Shown piece after piece: positions 18,326 to 28,600 of a stretch of 64,000 bases of DNA. Origin of the DNA: Chryseobacterium phosphatilyticum (GTDB taxonomy: Bacteria > Bacteroidota > Bacteroidia > Flavobacteriales > Weeksellaceae). Position 1 is the stretch's first letter. Each line of letters opens with the position of its first letter. The translations under genes and the position numbers were made by a program. The stretch is from positions 452,263 to 516,262 of the forward strand of contig NZ_PPED02000003.1 in NCBI RefSeq assembly GCF_002899825.2. The letters are read 5' to 3'. The notes beneath the pieces were generated by a model. It was not told where the DNA came from and did not search any database. It worked only from the letters and a program-made list of their open reading frames with translations.

Positions 18326-18754
18326 TCATATGTCCTTTATAAAATCCTCATACTCGTAGTAGAAACGTTCGAATCCATTCATTTTGTCAACAAAAAATTC
18401 AAAAATTTCTTGCCATGAATTTTTATTGAAAATTGATACCCCACTTTTTTCTACCCAAATTCTGCTGATCACTTTCCCATTTTCCAGAGTGAAATATTCG
18501 TCTTTATAGAATTCACCAATTTCCTCCTTTAACATATCTTCAAGGGACCAGATCTTGTCATAGTAGGCATTGCGGAAGATTTCATCTTTCATTTCAATAT
18601 CCAGAGATACTTCTGCTTTTTTATTATCAGCATTAAACTTAAATGCCATATCCTTGATCTTCGTATCGTACAGGATCCATTTTCTTGGAAAAGATTTTCC
18701 AAACGCTGTCCAAAATTCTTTTTTTAATTGCTGGGCTTCTTGTTTACTGAACAT
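18326..18754 (-). CDS. DUF4268 domain-containing protein
   Basis: The start is set at the ATG at 18754 (MFSKQEAQQLKKEFWTAFG), the normal beginning of DUF4268 proteins, giving 142 residues. The longer frame to 18892 has no family support. Conserved features are the FGKSFPRKWILYDTKIKDM segment near residues 18-36 and the acidic tail RFYYEYEDFIKDI. DUF4268 resembles the PD-(D/E)XK-type domains found in restriction-like proteins, but here it occurs alone and its function is not established. No close operon partner: the gap to the next gene downstream is about 110 bp. Confidence 0.75.
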   Translation of the reverse strand: MFSKQEAQQLKKEFWTAFGKSFPRKWILYDTKIKDMAFKFNADNKKAEVSLDIEMKDEIFRNAYYDKIWSLEDMLKEEIGEFYKDEYFTLENGKVISRIWVEKSGVSIFNKNSWQEIFEFFVDKMNGFERFYYEYEDFIKDI

Positions 18755-18946
18755 ATGACAAACATAACGATTTAATAGTAAAAAGGCAAGCTGACGAAGA
18801 CAAAGAAGGCCGAAATGATAATGAATACCTGGCATATCTTTATAAAATAGATGAAATTGTGGTAGGCTTGAGATTATAATTTCTCTCTTCAATTTAGCCT
18901 CTTTAGCTTTCCCGGTCTTTTCGTTTCCACATTAAAACAATTTTCT

Positions 18947-18954
18947 TATTTTTG
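18947..18954 (+). promoter_or_regulatory. -7 box (TATTTTTG) of the Rrf2 gene, 5 bp before its ATG
   Basis: TATTTTTG fits TAnnTTTG. It ends only five bases before the ATG at 18960, which would put transcription start at or next to the start codon, giving a leaderless or nearly leaderless mRNA. Confidence 0.5.
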
Positions 18955-18959
18955 TCGTA

Positions 18960-19367
18960 ATGCTTTCAAAAAAATCTCAATATGCGTTTAAGGCGCTTTC
19001 ATATCTTGTAGAAAAAAGAAATGAAGGCCCGGTTCTTATTTCCGAAATTGCGGAACACAAAAAGATTCCTTTAAAGTTTTTAGAAAATATTCTGCTTGAA
19101 CTGAAAAAAGCGGAAATCCTTGACAGTAAAAAAGGAAAAGGGGGGGGATACTTTCTCAGAGAAAATCCTGAAAATGTAAAATTAGCTAAGATTATTCGCC
19201 TTGTAAATGGTCCTATCGCAATGCTCCCTTGTGTAAGTCTTAATTTTTATGAAAAATGTGAAGACTGCAACGAAGATCACTGTGGACTTCATGATGTACT
19301 GATCGAGGTTCGGGATGCCTCATTGAATATTTTGGAAAAGAAAACTTTAATGGATCTGGTCGACTGA
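18960..19367 (+). CDS. Rrf2 family transcriptional regulator
   Basis: The 135-residue protein has the Rrf2 winged helix-turn-helix (MLSKKSQYAFKALSYLVEK; ISEIAEHKKIPLKFLENIL; the KGKGGGYFL wing) and four cysteines at 91, 100, 103 and 108 in the region where IscR/NsrR-type members bind Fe-S clusters. It may sense sulfur, iron or redox state through them. It lies directly before a TauE/SafE permease gene whose promoter carries a clear inverted repeat, so it most likely represses that gene. CymR-like control of sulfur uptake is a plausible parallel, not shown here. Confidence 0.88.
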   Translation: MLSKKSQYAFKALSYLVEKRNEGPVLISEIAEHKKIPLKFLENILLELKKAEILDSKKGKGGGYFLRENPENVKLAKIIRLVNGPIAMLPCVSLNFYEKCEDCNEDHCGLHDVLIEVRDASLNILEKKTLMDLVD

Positions 19368-19385
19368 CCTGATCCTTTTTTTTGA

Positions 19386-19415
19386 ATTATTAGTCTACCT
19401 GTTTGGTAGGATAAT
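19386..19415 (+). promoter_or_regulatory. Rrf2 operator candidate over the TauE promoter
   Basis: The dyad CTACC-5-GGTAG (19396-19410) lies inside a 30-bp element running from ATTATTAGTC to GGATAAT. It overlaps the -33 TTTG at 19402-19405; the -7 box GATATTTG is at 19426-19433, 20 bp further on. The same element stands before the cupin gene at 10000-10029. Confidence 0.6.
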
Positions 19416-19472
19416 TATTTTATCGGATATTTGCAATGCTTCAGAGGAAGCATATACACCGAAACAAGATAT

Positions 19473-20360
19473 ATGGTAATTTCAAGAAAGATTCAGATAA
19501 GGCTTAATGTATTTTTTGTGACTTTGGCAGTCCTGGGTATTGTAGGATTTTCTATGTATGAGCTGGGATATCTGGATGAGCTTTTCACTATTTTAGCGAA
19601 AGATAATCATATTTTTTATTGGATGCTCCTTGTCGGAGTATTTGCTGAGATTGTTGCCGGATCTATGGGAATGGGGTATGGTGTAATTTGTACCACAACA
19701 CTGATGTTTCTGAATATTCCTCCTCATATTGTGAGTGCAAGTATTCATTCTGCAGAAAGCTTTACTACTGCGGCTGGAAGTGTAAGTCATATTCAATTGA
19801 AAAATGTGAGCATAACCCTCGTTAAAAAGCTCGCTGTTCCGGCGGTGATCGGAGCTATCATTGGTGCAGTTTGTCTTACCTATCTTGGTGAATATTATGC
19901 AAAGGTTACCAAAACAATCATTGCTTTTTATACCTTATATCTCGGTTTCCAGATTCTATCAGGTGCTTTCAAAAAGAAACAAAGTAAAGCCCTTAAAAGG
20001 AAGACAAATCTGACCAGATTGGGAGTGATAGGAGGTTTCATTGACTCTTTTGCCGGGGGAGGATGGGGGCCATTAGTGACCGGAACATTAATTAAAAATG
20101 CTTTTACCCCAAGGTTTGCTGTTGGAAGTTCTACGGTTGCGAAGTTTATTCTGACCATTACAGCAGCTGTCACTTTTTTCTTTACGCTGGGAATCCAGCA
20201 CTGGAACATTATTTTAGGACTTTTAATTGGCGGGATTATCACAGCTCCGTTTTCTGCAATGCTTACCGCAAAGCTTCCCGTGAAGAAAATGTTTTTTGTT
20301 ATAGGGATATTGGTTATTACCATGAGTTCTATAACTATTTATAAATCAATATTCAATTAA
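19473..20360 (+). CDS. TauE/SafE family sulfite/sulfonate exporter (Rrf2-linked)
   Basis: The chosen start is the ATG at 19473, giving 295 residues. The frame is open to a TTG at 19431, but that lies inside the promoter -7 box, so it cannot be translated from this promoter. After an N-terminal membrane helix come the TauE/SafE hallmarks AEIVAGSMGMGYGVICTTTL and, in the second repeat, GGFIDSFAGGGWGPLVTG, with about eight spans in total. It probably exports sulfite or a related anion; the adjacent Rrf2 regulator supports a role in sulfur handling. Confidence 0.85.
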   Translation: MVISRKIQIRLNVFFVTLAVLGIVGFSMYELGYLDELFTILAKDNHIFYWMLLVGVFAEIVAGSMGMGYGVICTTTLMFLNIPPHIVSASIHSAESFTTAAGSVSHIQLKNVSITLVKKLAVPAVIGAIIGAVCLTYLGEYYAKVTKTIIAFYTLYLGFQILSGAFKKKQSKALKRKTNLTRLGVIGGFIDSFAGGGWGPLVTGTLIKNAFTPRFAVGSSTVAKFILTITAAVTFFFTLGIQHWNIILGLLIGGIITAPFSAMLTAKLPVKKMFFVIGILVITMSSITIYKSIFN

Positions 20361-20449
20361 AAAATATTCTGATTAGTGAAAATAAAAGTGTGAAAAAAAT
20401 ATATTCAAATTCGAAAATATTTTACTTTTACATCACTAAATAATAGAAA

Positions 20450-20740
20450 ATGAATTTACATATCATTGCACTTTTTAAGTTTAATGAAAATTATCTGATG
20501 GATGCTGTAGAGCTGTTCCAGAATCTTGTGAAAGAAACAAGAAAGGAGGAAGGTTGCCTGCAGTATGATCTTATTGAAGATAAGGATAACAAGGGTACTT
20601 TTTTCCTGATTGAGTTATGGGAAAGTGTAGAACATCACAATAGGCATATCGGTCAGGATCACCTGCTGGATTTCCGCAGAGATGCTTCGAAAATGATGGA
20701 AAGTTCCACAGAAGTGTACAAAGGGTTTAAAATATACTAA
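20450..20740 (+). CDS. Antibiotic biosynthesis monooxygenase (ABM) domain protein, YgiN-like
   Basis: This 96-residue single-domain protein has the ferredoxin-like ABM fold signature: an N-terminal strand NLHIIALFKF, then ETRKEEGCLQYDLIED (residues about 29-44), FFLIELWESVEHHNRH and the C-terminal VYKGFKIY. The closest named relatives are quinol monooxygenases of the YgiN type and small heme or quinone-handling proteins. Ends in a strong terminator; single gene. The substrate cannot be told. Confidence 0.8.
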   Translation: MNLHIIALFKFNENYLMDAVELFQNLVKETRKEEGCLQYDLIEDKDNKGTFFLIELWESVEHHNRHIGQDHLLDFRRDASKMMESSTEVYKGFKIY

Positions 20741-20752
20741 ATAACAGAGTAC

Positions 20753-20788
20753 AAAAGGCGGTTTCAATCAATTGAAACCGCCTTTTTA
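20753..20788. terminator. Bidirectional terminator between the ABM gene and the HmuY-like T9SS gene
   Basis: A perfect stem of 14-16 bp (AAAAGGCGGTTTCAA and its complement, tiny loop) with A and T runs on its two sides lies between two converging genes. Confidence 0.88.
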
Positions 20789-20821
20789 TTAGAAAAAATA
20801 GAAAGTATTAAAATAAAAGTT

Positions 20822-22120
20822 TTATTTTACGATAAGCTTTTTCGTTTCCGATTGGCCTCCGTATGTAATTTTTACCATATAGTTTCCTGATGGAAGATGG
20901 GATAGATTCATGTCTTGTTTGTAGAAACCTGCCTGGTTGGTAAGTTCTTCAGCGTATACTTTTTTTCCTGTAAGATCAAATACTTCTACATTACCTTTGT
21001 TACCGGATTTTTCTTTAATGTCATAAAGAACAGTAACCTTTTTATCAGCAGTTGTAGGGTTGGGGTAAATTCCAAAGCTTGCTTTTTTACCAACTTCTTT
21101 AATGCCTAATGTTTGAGTAATGTTTTTATACTTAAAATACATGTCGCCGGTAGTAGCTCCTCCGTTGGTAACAAAGTACATTCTGTAATACTCACTTCCT
21201 TTCTTAATATAGTATACGACGTCATTCTTCACTGTATTGATTCCTTTCCAGGAGTGACCTACCGTTGTAATATTGGAAGAAAAGCTTGTATTGGCCGGTA
21301 TCGAATACGTTGATGAAGCCTGTGTTTCCGGTTGTACCATAGCTACCTTAATATTAGGACTTTGAATCGCTCCGGAAAGAGGATACATCATGATATTATT
21401 ATAGAAAGTGTAGTATTTAGTAAATACAAGATCCCAGGCACTTCTGGAAGGTTCCAGATTATTGACTTTCGCTCCTGTAGTAAAAGAAAAATAATTGAAG
21501 AAGGAGTCATCACTTCCATTGTTGATGGTTCTGGTTTCAGTAGTACCCCAGGCACTTCCGTTCCATTTGGAATATCTGAATGTATATCCTGCAAACCCTT
21601 CATCAATGGCAAATTTAACGTAAGATCCTGTTTTTGTATATTTTAAAACAAAAATTACTCTTCCTTCAATACGGTGAGTGGAAAAATTGTATTCTCCCCA
21701 ACCTGTTGGAGAATAATTTGGAGAAGAGGGTGTCGTAATAGGCCCCTGTTCAAATGCCCCCTGGCTTAGGTCTGTAGTTTGATCCGGATTGTAAAGTGGA
21801 GATCCCCATGATCCTATATTGTTAGGGTTGATCGTATCCCAGTCGTTCATATTCGTTGAAGCAGTATATACTTCAATATCAAGAGCGTCATTCACCCTTG
21901 AGCCAAAACCAAAGTTTGAATTTCTATAAAAAGCTACATCCCAGGTGTTGGCAGGTTGTGAAGTCATATTCCCGTCTGCCAGGTTCACAAATACCCTGTT
22001 TTGATAATTGCTTCCCATTGTCATATTTACCTGGGTATATCCTAATGCGTCCGTTTGTGCTAAAACCGTCTGTTGAACAGATAAAGCCAGTACAGAAGCC
22101 AATAATAGTTTTGTTTTCAT
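20822..22120 (-). CDS. Secreted HmuY-like protein with T9SS type A sorting domain
   Basis: The 432-residue protein has a signal peptide (residues 1-21, cut after VLAQ) and a C-terminal T9SS type A domain (FGIYPNPTTADKKVTVLYD to TKKLIVK). Its body resembles the HmuY protein at 33127: the segment NYFSFTTGAKVN-x-x-x-P-x-x-x-x-WDLVFT lines up with FFSFTSGNTVN-x-x-P-x-x-x-x-WDIAFT there, and both have an N-terminal NRVFVNLAD/NQVWIDLSD strand and a second WDVAFY/WELGFY strand. HmuY proteins bind heme; here the domain would be released or surface-fixed through T9SS. It has its own copy of the iron-type operator. Heme binding is an inference. Confidence 0.75.
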   Translation of the reverse strand: MKTKLLLASVLALSVQQTVLAQTDALGYTQVNMTMGSNYQNRVFVNLADGNMTSQPANTWDVAFYRNSNFGFGSRVNDALDIEVYTASTNMNDWDTINPNNIGSWGSPLYNPDQTTDLSQGAFEQGPITTPSSPNYSPTGWGEYNFSTHRIEGRVIFVLKYTKTGSYVKFAIDEGFAGYTFRYSKWNGSAWGTTETRTINNGSDDSFFNYFSFTTGAKVNNLEPSRSAWDLVFTKYYTFYNNIMMYPLSGAIQSPNIKVAMVQPETQASSTYSIPANTSFSSNITTVGHSWKGINTVKNDVVYYIKKGSEYYRMYFVTNGGATTGDMYFKYKNITQTLGIKEVGKKASFGIYPNPTTADKKVTVLYDIKEKSGNKGNVEVFDLTGKKVYAEELTNQAGFYKQDMNLSHLPSGNYMVKITYGGQSETKKLIVK

Positions 22121-22138
22121 AACTTATTTTTTAAATCC

Positions 22139-22192
22139 TTATTTAGAATGATTCCACAAAAATAGATAATTATTTTTAATCATTCTAAATAA
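22139..22192 (-). promoter_or_regulatory. Iron-type (Fur-like) paired operator, copy A
   Basis: TTATTTAGAATGATT (22139-22153) and its perfect complement AATCATTCTAAATAA (22178-22192) flank a 24-bp spacer. Inside the spacer, on the minus strand, TATTTTTG (22164-22157) is the -7 box of the HmuY-like T9SS gene. The half-sites resemble Fur 7-1-7 boxes (AGAATnATTCT core). Confidence 0.75.
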
Positions 22193-22249
22193 AAACATGA
22201 TTTTTATCGTGTTTTATTTTTCCTGTGATTTCAGATGGTAAGGCACAAC

Positions 22250-22277
22250 AAAAAACCGACAGGAAAAGGCCTGTCGG
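22250..22277 (-). terminator. Terminator of the RHS operon
   Basis: The 8-bp stem CCGACAGG / CCTGTCGG followed on the minus strand by a run of T lies about 45 bp after the stop of the immunity candidate. Confidence 0.8.
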
Positions 22278-22320
22278 TGTATCATAAAATAGTAATCAGC
22301 GTAAGCCGATTGAATCTGAA

Positions 22321-22665
22321 TTAAAAGGTCAATTGAATATTGTCAACAGGCAATTGATTATGAAAGCCTTTGCAGAAATACAACGTTTTGTCTTCAATAT
22401 TTTCAATATAAATTTTATCGAATCTTTCGTGAGAAGTCCGAATTTCCAAAGACTCTTTGTTCACTCTGAGAACAGAGAAGTAATTGTCTTTCTGTTTTTT
22501 GGAGACCTCAAAATACCTGATGAAGTAGTAGAAGTCTTCCTTCTCTAAAAAATTATCAATAATGATATAGTCTTCAATTTTCTTTTGCTTAATGATAAGG
22601 TCTCCTATCCAGGGACCTCCCATATTGATAATTTGATATTCATTTTCAAATGTTATATTTTCCAT
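22321..22665 (-). CDS. Putative immunity protein for the RHS toxin
   Basis: This 114-residue, acidic, cytoplasmic protein of no family I recognise appears to be mixed alpha/beta (GPWIGDLIIKQKKIEDYIII; FYYFIRYFEVSKKQKDNYFS; SLEIRTSHERFDKIYIEN). It starts 18 bp after the stop of the giant RHS gene, in the same transcript and just before the terminator. That is the place where cognate immunity genes of polymorphic toxins sit. The assignment rests on position, size and charge only. Confidence 0.6.
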   Translation of the reverse strand: MENITFENEYQIINMGGPWIGDLIIKQKKIEDYIIIDNFLEKEDFYYFIRYFEVSKKQKDNYFSVLRVNKESLEIRTSHERFDKIYIENIEDKTLYFCKGFHNQLPVDNIQLTF

Positions 22666-22683
22666 TCTTTAACTTTTTTATTA

Positions 22684-25600
22684 TTAAGGTATAAACTTTA
22701 TACTGTCAGTTGCATACAATTGAAGCCATGTTCCAAATCCGTTTCCAGGTTGTTGGCCTATCAAACCTATTCTCAGAGTAGTTCCCTTGGGAATGATCTG
22801 GGATGACCATGTTCCTAATGTAGGCTGGAAATCTGTTGTGATCTGAAGCATATTTCTTCCAAACCATTGATATCTTGTTAATGCTCTTGGTGCAAGGGTG
22901 CTATATCTAAATGATCCATAAGTTATTGTCTTGTCGGACGCATATAATCCGACCCGTAAATTAAAAGGTAGTTTTACACCTATTGAGCCTCCAAGAAACC
23001 CTTCTGTAGTAGTCAGTTTACTTAGAGAACCGGTTAAAAATCGGCCTACTCCCAATGTTCTCCATCCGATCACCGCAAGTTCACCTCCGGCGAAGGACAA
23101 CGGCAAATCTAAAAATAAAAACTTTTCAAAAGCTCCTATTTCCTGAGCTATTCTGGAATTGGCAATCGCATTCCCAAGTCTTATTCTGCTTTGCTGCAGG
23201 TTATAATCTGCCCAGTAATTAGCAACACTGGAGGTAATATGGTTCGCCAGATCTCTCTGCCACGTTGCTTTGTTCTTAAGAATAACCTCCGGAAGAGTAA
23301 CAGTAATAGTATTATCTATGGTGTAAGATTCCGAGGCTCCCTGAGAAGCAGTACTGCTTCCGGTGCTACCACTGATTCCTGTATTTACCCCTGCCCCTGC
23401 TCCGGAAGAAGAAGAGCCTCCTGAAGCGGCCAGGAATTCAATACCTTTGCTAAGAGAACTTGTTATGATGCTTGTAATAAATGCATTTCCAAGATTTCCG
23501 CCACCTCCCATAAGAGAGCTGATAGAACCACTTACCCCATTAGCAAGGACAGACATTGCTTTGGCACCAAGACTTCCAAAATTGAGCGCGGTGCTTGCCA
23601 CCTGGAAGACCTGATCGATCCCCATGGAAATGACACTGCTCGTATAAGACATGATCAATGAATGAGCCAACCCCTGGAGGGTCATAGGCTGATTCATAAT
23701 ATAACTTTGTGCCGCGTGTGATACAACAGCAAAAATACCTGCTGCCACCCACCATACAATTTCACCACTAGGGTCGTTATACATCAATGGATTGTTCAGA
23801 ACATACCCGTATTTGTTATAGTTCTGAGTATTGTATGGATCCTGAATATTTTCATCTGCATTGAGGAATCTTCTGAGTAACGGATCATACAATCGCCCGT
23901 TCATATGAATAATTCCTATTTCCGTAAAGTGCTCATGTCCGGTATACCCTCTGTCGATAAGAAGGTTAGCAGCTAATAGTTGTTGCTTGTCTGTAATAAT
24001 AGCTCCATTTCCTATTTGAAGATGGGTGAAGTTACCCCAAGCATCAAAATGCCTTTGCTCAAGTTTGTTTCCTGCTTCATCACTGATCGCTAATATGCTT
24101 CCTATATAGTCTTTGTGCAGGAATTTATACGACCCTGTGTTTTCATTGTAATCTTTCAGGAATATAATATCACTTTCATAAGGACTTCCTTCAACGTAAA
24201 GAATATGTTTTTCTTTACCTGTTGTATTGTCTTTCAATACCTCGAAGTTTCCGTCTTCACTATAAAATTTAGTGAATTTACCCTCTGCATCGGATCCAAA
24301 ATTACCACCATAGGTTACTCTTTGTCTCATAGCTGTCAATCCATACTGGAACGCAGCATCTCCTTTCTCTCCATCGATGAAAACAGGGTCATTGTTTTCA
24401 TTATAGGTAATGGTCTGAATAAGATCATTGTTATAATTTTGAGTTCCTTCCCCGTTTAGCGTCATACCAGTAGGCTGGTACATTTTGGCTGTATTCTGGA
24501 ACTTAATGGTTCCTACCTGATCATTTTGAGTAATCCTGCCTTTTACATCATAAATATTTCTGGTCGCTGAAGGTTTAATTCCTGTAACCGGATTCGTCCA
24601 GTTAACGAGTCTGTTATGATCCTCATAATCGAATTGCTCAACAATATTGAAATCTCCTCCTGTGGTTCTGTTTTTAAGCTCATTTTTGATAGCATCAAAT
24701 GTATAAGATACCTGTAGAATAGATGGTTTAGCTGCTGAAGAGTGGTTGATGGATGCCAGGAAGTTATTATAATCATAACCGTTGGTAATCGTGGTAGCCC
24801 CTAATTTAGCTTTCACAATCTGTCCTTTATCCGTTGTGCTCTCCAATTCCCATAGTACTTTACCGGAATTCTTATCTTTTATCTGGTATAACTCTCCGTT
24901 CCATGGACTATATACATTTTCTATAGTAATCTTGGTGGTTATTCCGGCAGATTGCAGTTGTTTTTCATAAGACGTTACTCTTCCTTTATCATCATAAATT
25001 GTATTCAGGCTTGCGAAGTTGCGGCCGTTGCTGCTTTCTGAAGAAGAGACAATCCTTCCCTGAGGGTCATATACAATGTTGGAAGAATAAGGATTTCCTT
25101 TGGATGTACCTGTCTTTTGAGTAATAAGTCCTTTGTCATTATAGGTAAAAGTGATGCTTTTATCTGTATCATTTCCGGAAGCCGTCTTCTCTGTTTGTTT
25201 AATGAGCTGTCCTTTGGTATTGTATTCAAAAGTTTTCTCTCCCTTAGGGCTTTTAATTTTAGAAACAGCCCCCATAAATCCATAGTACTCATATTCGTAC
25301 ACCCCATTTGAAGGATCTTCGAAACGAGTCTTATTTCCATAGATATCGTAAGCGGTTTTAACAATATTTCCCTGATAATTTGCCTCGGTATTATTACCGG
25401 CTGCATTATACTTATACGTTATAACTCCTCCCTGATCCTCTGAAGAAATAACATTTTCAAGAGGATCTTTAATTTGCTTTTTAAAGCGGTTGTTACCTCC
25501 GGAAGCTCCGTTTCCTGTTCCAAGCTCCGTCGTAGTAACCGTTCTTTGATTGTATGCTATTTCAACGACTTTTCCTGTAAATGAAATGGTTTTTATCGTT

Positions 25601-28600
25601 CTTGAATAATCATCAAGCTCCATCGTGTTCCATCGCATAGGGAAGGGACCACCGGAATGAGGCTCTGACTCACCCGTCTTTCTTCCCAGTTCATCAAACA
25701 TTGTTTTTATAGAAACATACTCGCCCTGATCCACTTTTTTAGTGGTGGATAAATAACTTTGTCCCCAATTATTGATGAAAGTTATTCCTACATCTCCGGT
25801 TGGTTGATACTCTGTTATTTTCAGATGCCCGGTATTGGCAATTTTTTCATAGGTATAGGTAGATACCCCGGTAAGGTTATTTTTAAATTTCAGAAGTTTT
25901 CCCCATGCATCATATTCTTTGGTAAGAACAACTCCAAGCGGATTGGTATGTTTTGTAACCTGTCCCTCATCATTATATTCAATAGTAGTTTCAAGTCCTA
26001 GATGGTCCGTCTTTTTTACAATAAATCTTCCTTTTGGATCGTAGAGAGTCTTTTCAGTTTTTGACTTCATATCAATAGAAGTAGTCACCTTCTTTTCTAT
26101 TGCATTTCCAAAACCATCATAGATGTATTCTTGTAAAAAGTTATCATCAAAATTATTGCCCAGGATAGTACCGCTACTTTTTAAAAGGTTGTTTTGATAC
26201 GTAAATTCTGTTAAGCTTATTTTCTCGTCATTGTATACCTTTGCTCTTTCAATCTGAAGCTTTGGTCTTCCTACATAATAATCTTTTCCGATGCCAGATT
26301 CATTATTGAAATAATTAAGTTCACTGGTTGAAACAGAAAAACCATTGTTAATATTCGTAGTTGTTTTGCCAGGAAGATAATAGGTCTTGTTATAAACAAT
26401 ATCAATCTGAGTACGAATATCCTTCAGAAAATCTTTTGTAACTGTCTGTACAGGAATCGTTGCACTGATTATTTTAGGTTTATCAGCTGATGAAACGGTA
26501 TTGATATCTACAAGCGCACCGTTAAGCAATTTATCAAAGCTATACAGACTGGACTTGAATGATAACAACTGATTGTTGTTTTCTGAAATATCAGCCGGGA
26601 AAATAGCATTTTCCGCATTGGTTTTAATGCTCCATTCTTTAACAGGTACTGCATCGTTGAAAGGATCTGTTTCCACTCCGCTCCATATTTTGGTATTGAC
26701 AAGGTTGTCAGTATACCATGAGGATCTGGCTGATTGTTTAAAACCAGACATTCCTTTGCCTTTCAGATGGATAACAAAATCACGGTATTTGTAATCCATT
26801 TTTCTATTCCCCTGAATAAGCTTGCTGACAAGATAGTAATTAGGATTTACTTTAAGTCTGAAGTAAGGATACAGGTACTGGCTGGCAGAAGACTGCTGTA
26901 AAGCTTCGTCTAGCTGATTATACACGATATTGGTGTCTATTCCGTCCTGAGATACCTTGTTAATAAGGGATGCTTTGGTAACATCTTCAAAATTGATACT
27001 GATCAATTTTGTTTTATGGGTGATGTAGATTTTATTCTGAAGAATATTGTTTCCTAATATGGGCAGATAATGCTCCCCGTACATAGAGAAGTTTAAGGTC
27101 TCAATATTCTGATTTAACTCTACAGGAGTGTAGTCTGTTACATACCTGAAATTAATTCTTCCGTCAGGATTACTACCATCACTGATCAACCTTGAAATTC
27201 CAAAACTGGAATCAGGGTTGTTCCAGTCAAAGACACCGTCTCTTGACCATAGCTGAGATTCAAATACCAGAATGTCGGTTTTGCCATCGTTATTAGTATC
27301 TAGTCCCAGATAGCTTTTGCTGGTTTGTCTTTTCTTTCTGGGTGCACCTACTCTCCATGGCTCAAATAGGATCAGATCAGGATAATAATGTCCCTGGAAT
27401 CCTTTGCCATTAGACACATATAGATTCCATCCTGTACTTTCTGATCCGTCAGGAGTCAAAAAATCAATTTTCTTATCTCCGTTGAAATCCCCAATAATAG
27501 TTGAGTCAGTTAACTTTACATTATTTCCGGATTGTACAACAGAGAACTGATCATTTTCAAATTTCCAGATATGATAGCTCCCATCTGTTCTGTATTCAAA
27601 AATTTCAGATTTTCCATCCCCGTCAAAATCTCCCACTTTAACGGTGGAATGTCTCAATATTTTTTTATAAAGACTTTTCCACTGGTTGGTTTCCGGATTG
27701 TAATAAAAGTAAGAGTTAAGTACTTCTACATAACGGTTTCCGGGAAGATAAGGCGATTTTTGGCTTAAACTGTATTTGAACAACATCTGGGAGGTACCGT
27801 CTCCTATAAAGTCGGTATCATGCACATCTTTAGTGATTGCTGCAAAAGGCTGCCCCCAATATATTTCGACCTCAGGATCACCCATTTCCAGAATCTGGCT
27901 GATCTGAACCAGTGGCATTGATTTGTCCTTAATTAAGTTGGCCGTTTGGTTAGACAGATCGTATTGTCTGAATTTTACAGCATAATTTTGCGGGCTGAAA
28001 TCTCCCACGATCTCAAGAGTGTTTAAAACACTATATCCCAAAAGTTCACCGTTGTGAATGGCTTTTCCTGCGGAAGATTTTCTCCCGAGAATATTGGCCA
28101 ACGGATACTTTACCTGATTGTTGTATCGGTCAGAAACCAGAATGTCCTTATATACAAAGTCTATTTTCTGATCTCCGTTAAAATCCGCACCTATGATATC
28201 ATTTTTGTTCTCATACAGGTCATCAAAACGTTCAGCTTTATATTCTTTATTGGAGGCTATTGCTGTATTTTCATAAGAAAATATAACAGGGTTAGCAGAT
28301 TCTCCTGCAGAATTTTTCTCTTTTATACGATCTACAAACTGATAATTTGATCCTGATTTTTTATAAGTAATTTCATAGGATTTAAACAGTTTTCCATCGG
28401 TATAAATGATAAGGTTATTAAGTAATTTATCCTGAAGGAAATGGACACCGTTGACGTATGAAGATTCCTTGATATCACGGGTTCCGTAATTAAATTCAAT
28501 CTTGTTAAAGTGAGCTTTGCCAATTGTTTCATTACCTCCCCATTCTACATTGGCAAGAACAGCAACATTATTGGCAGAGCCTTGGGAATAATTATAGACA

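Noticed and set aside
19431..19472. TTG start 14 codons upstream for the second TauE-like gene
   Set aside because: It lies inside the -7 promoter box, so the codon would not be in the mRNA.
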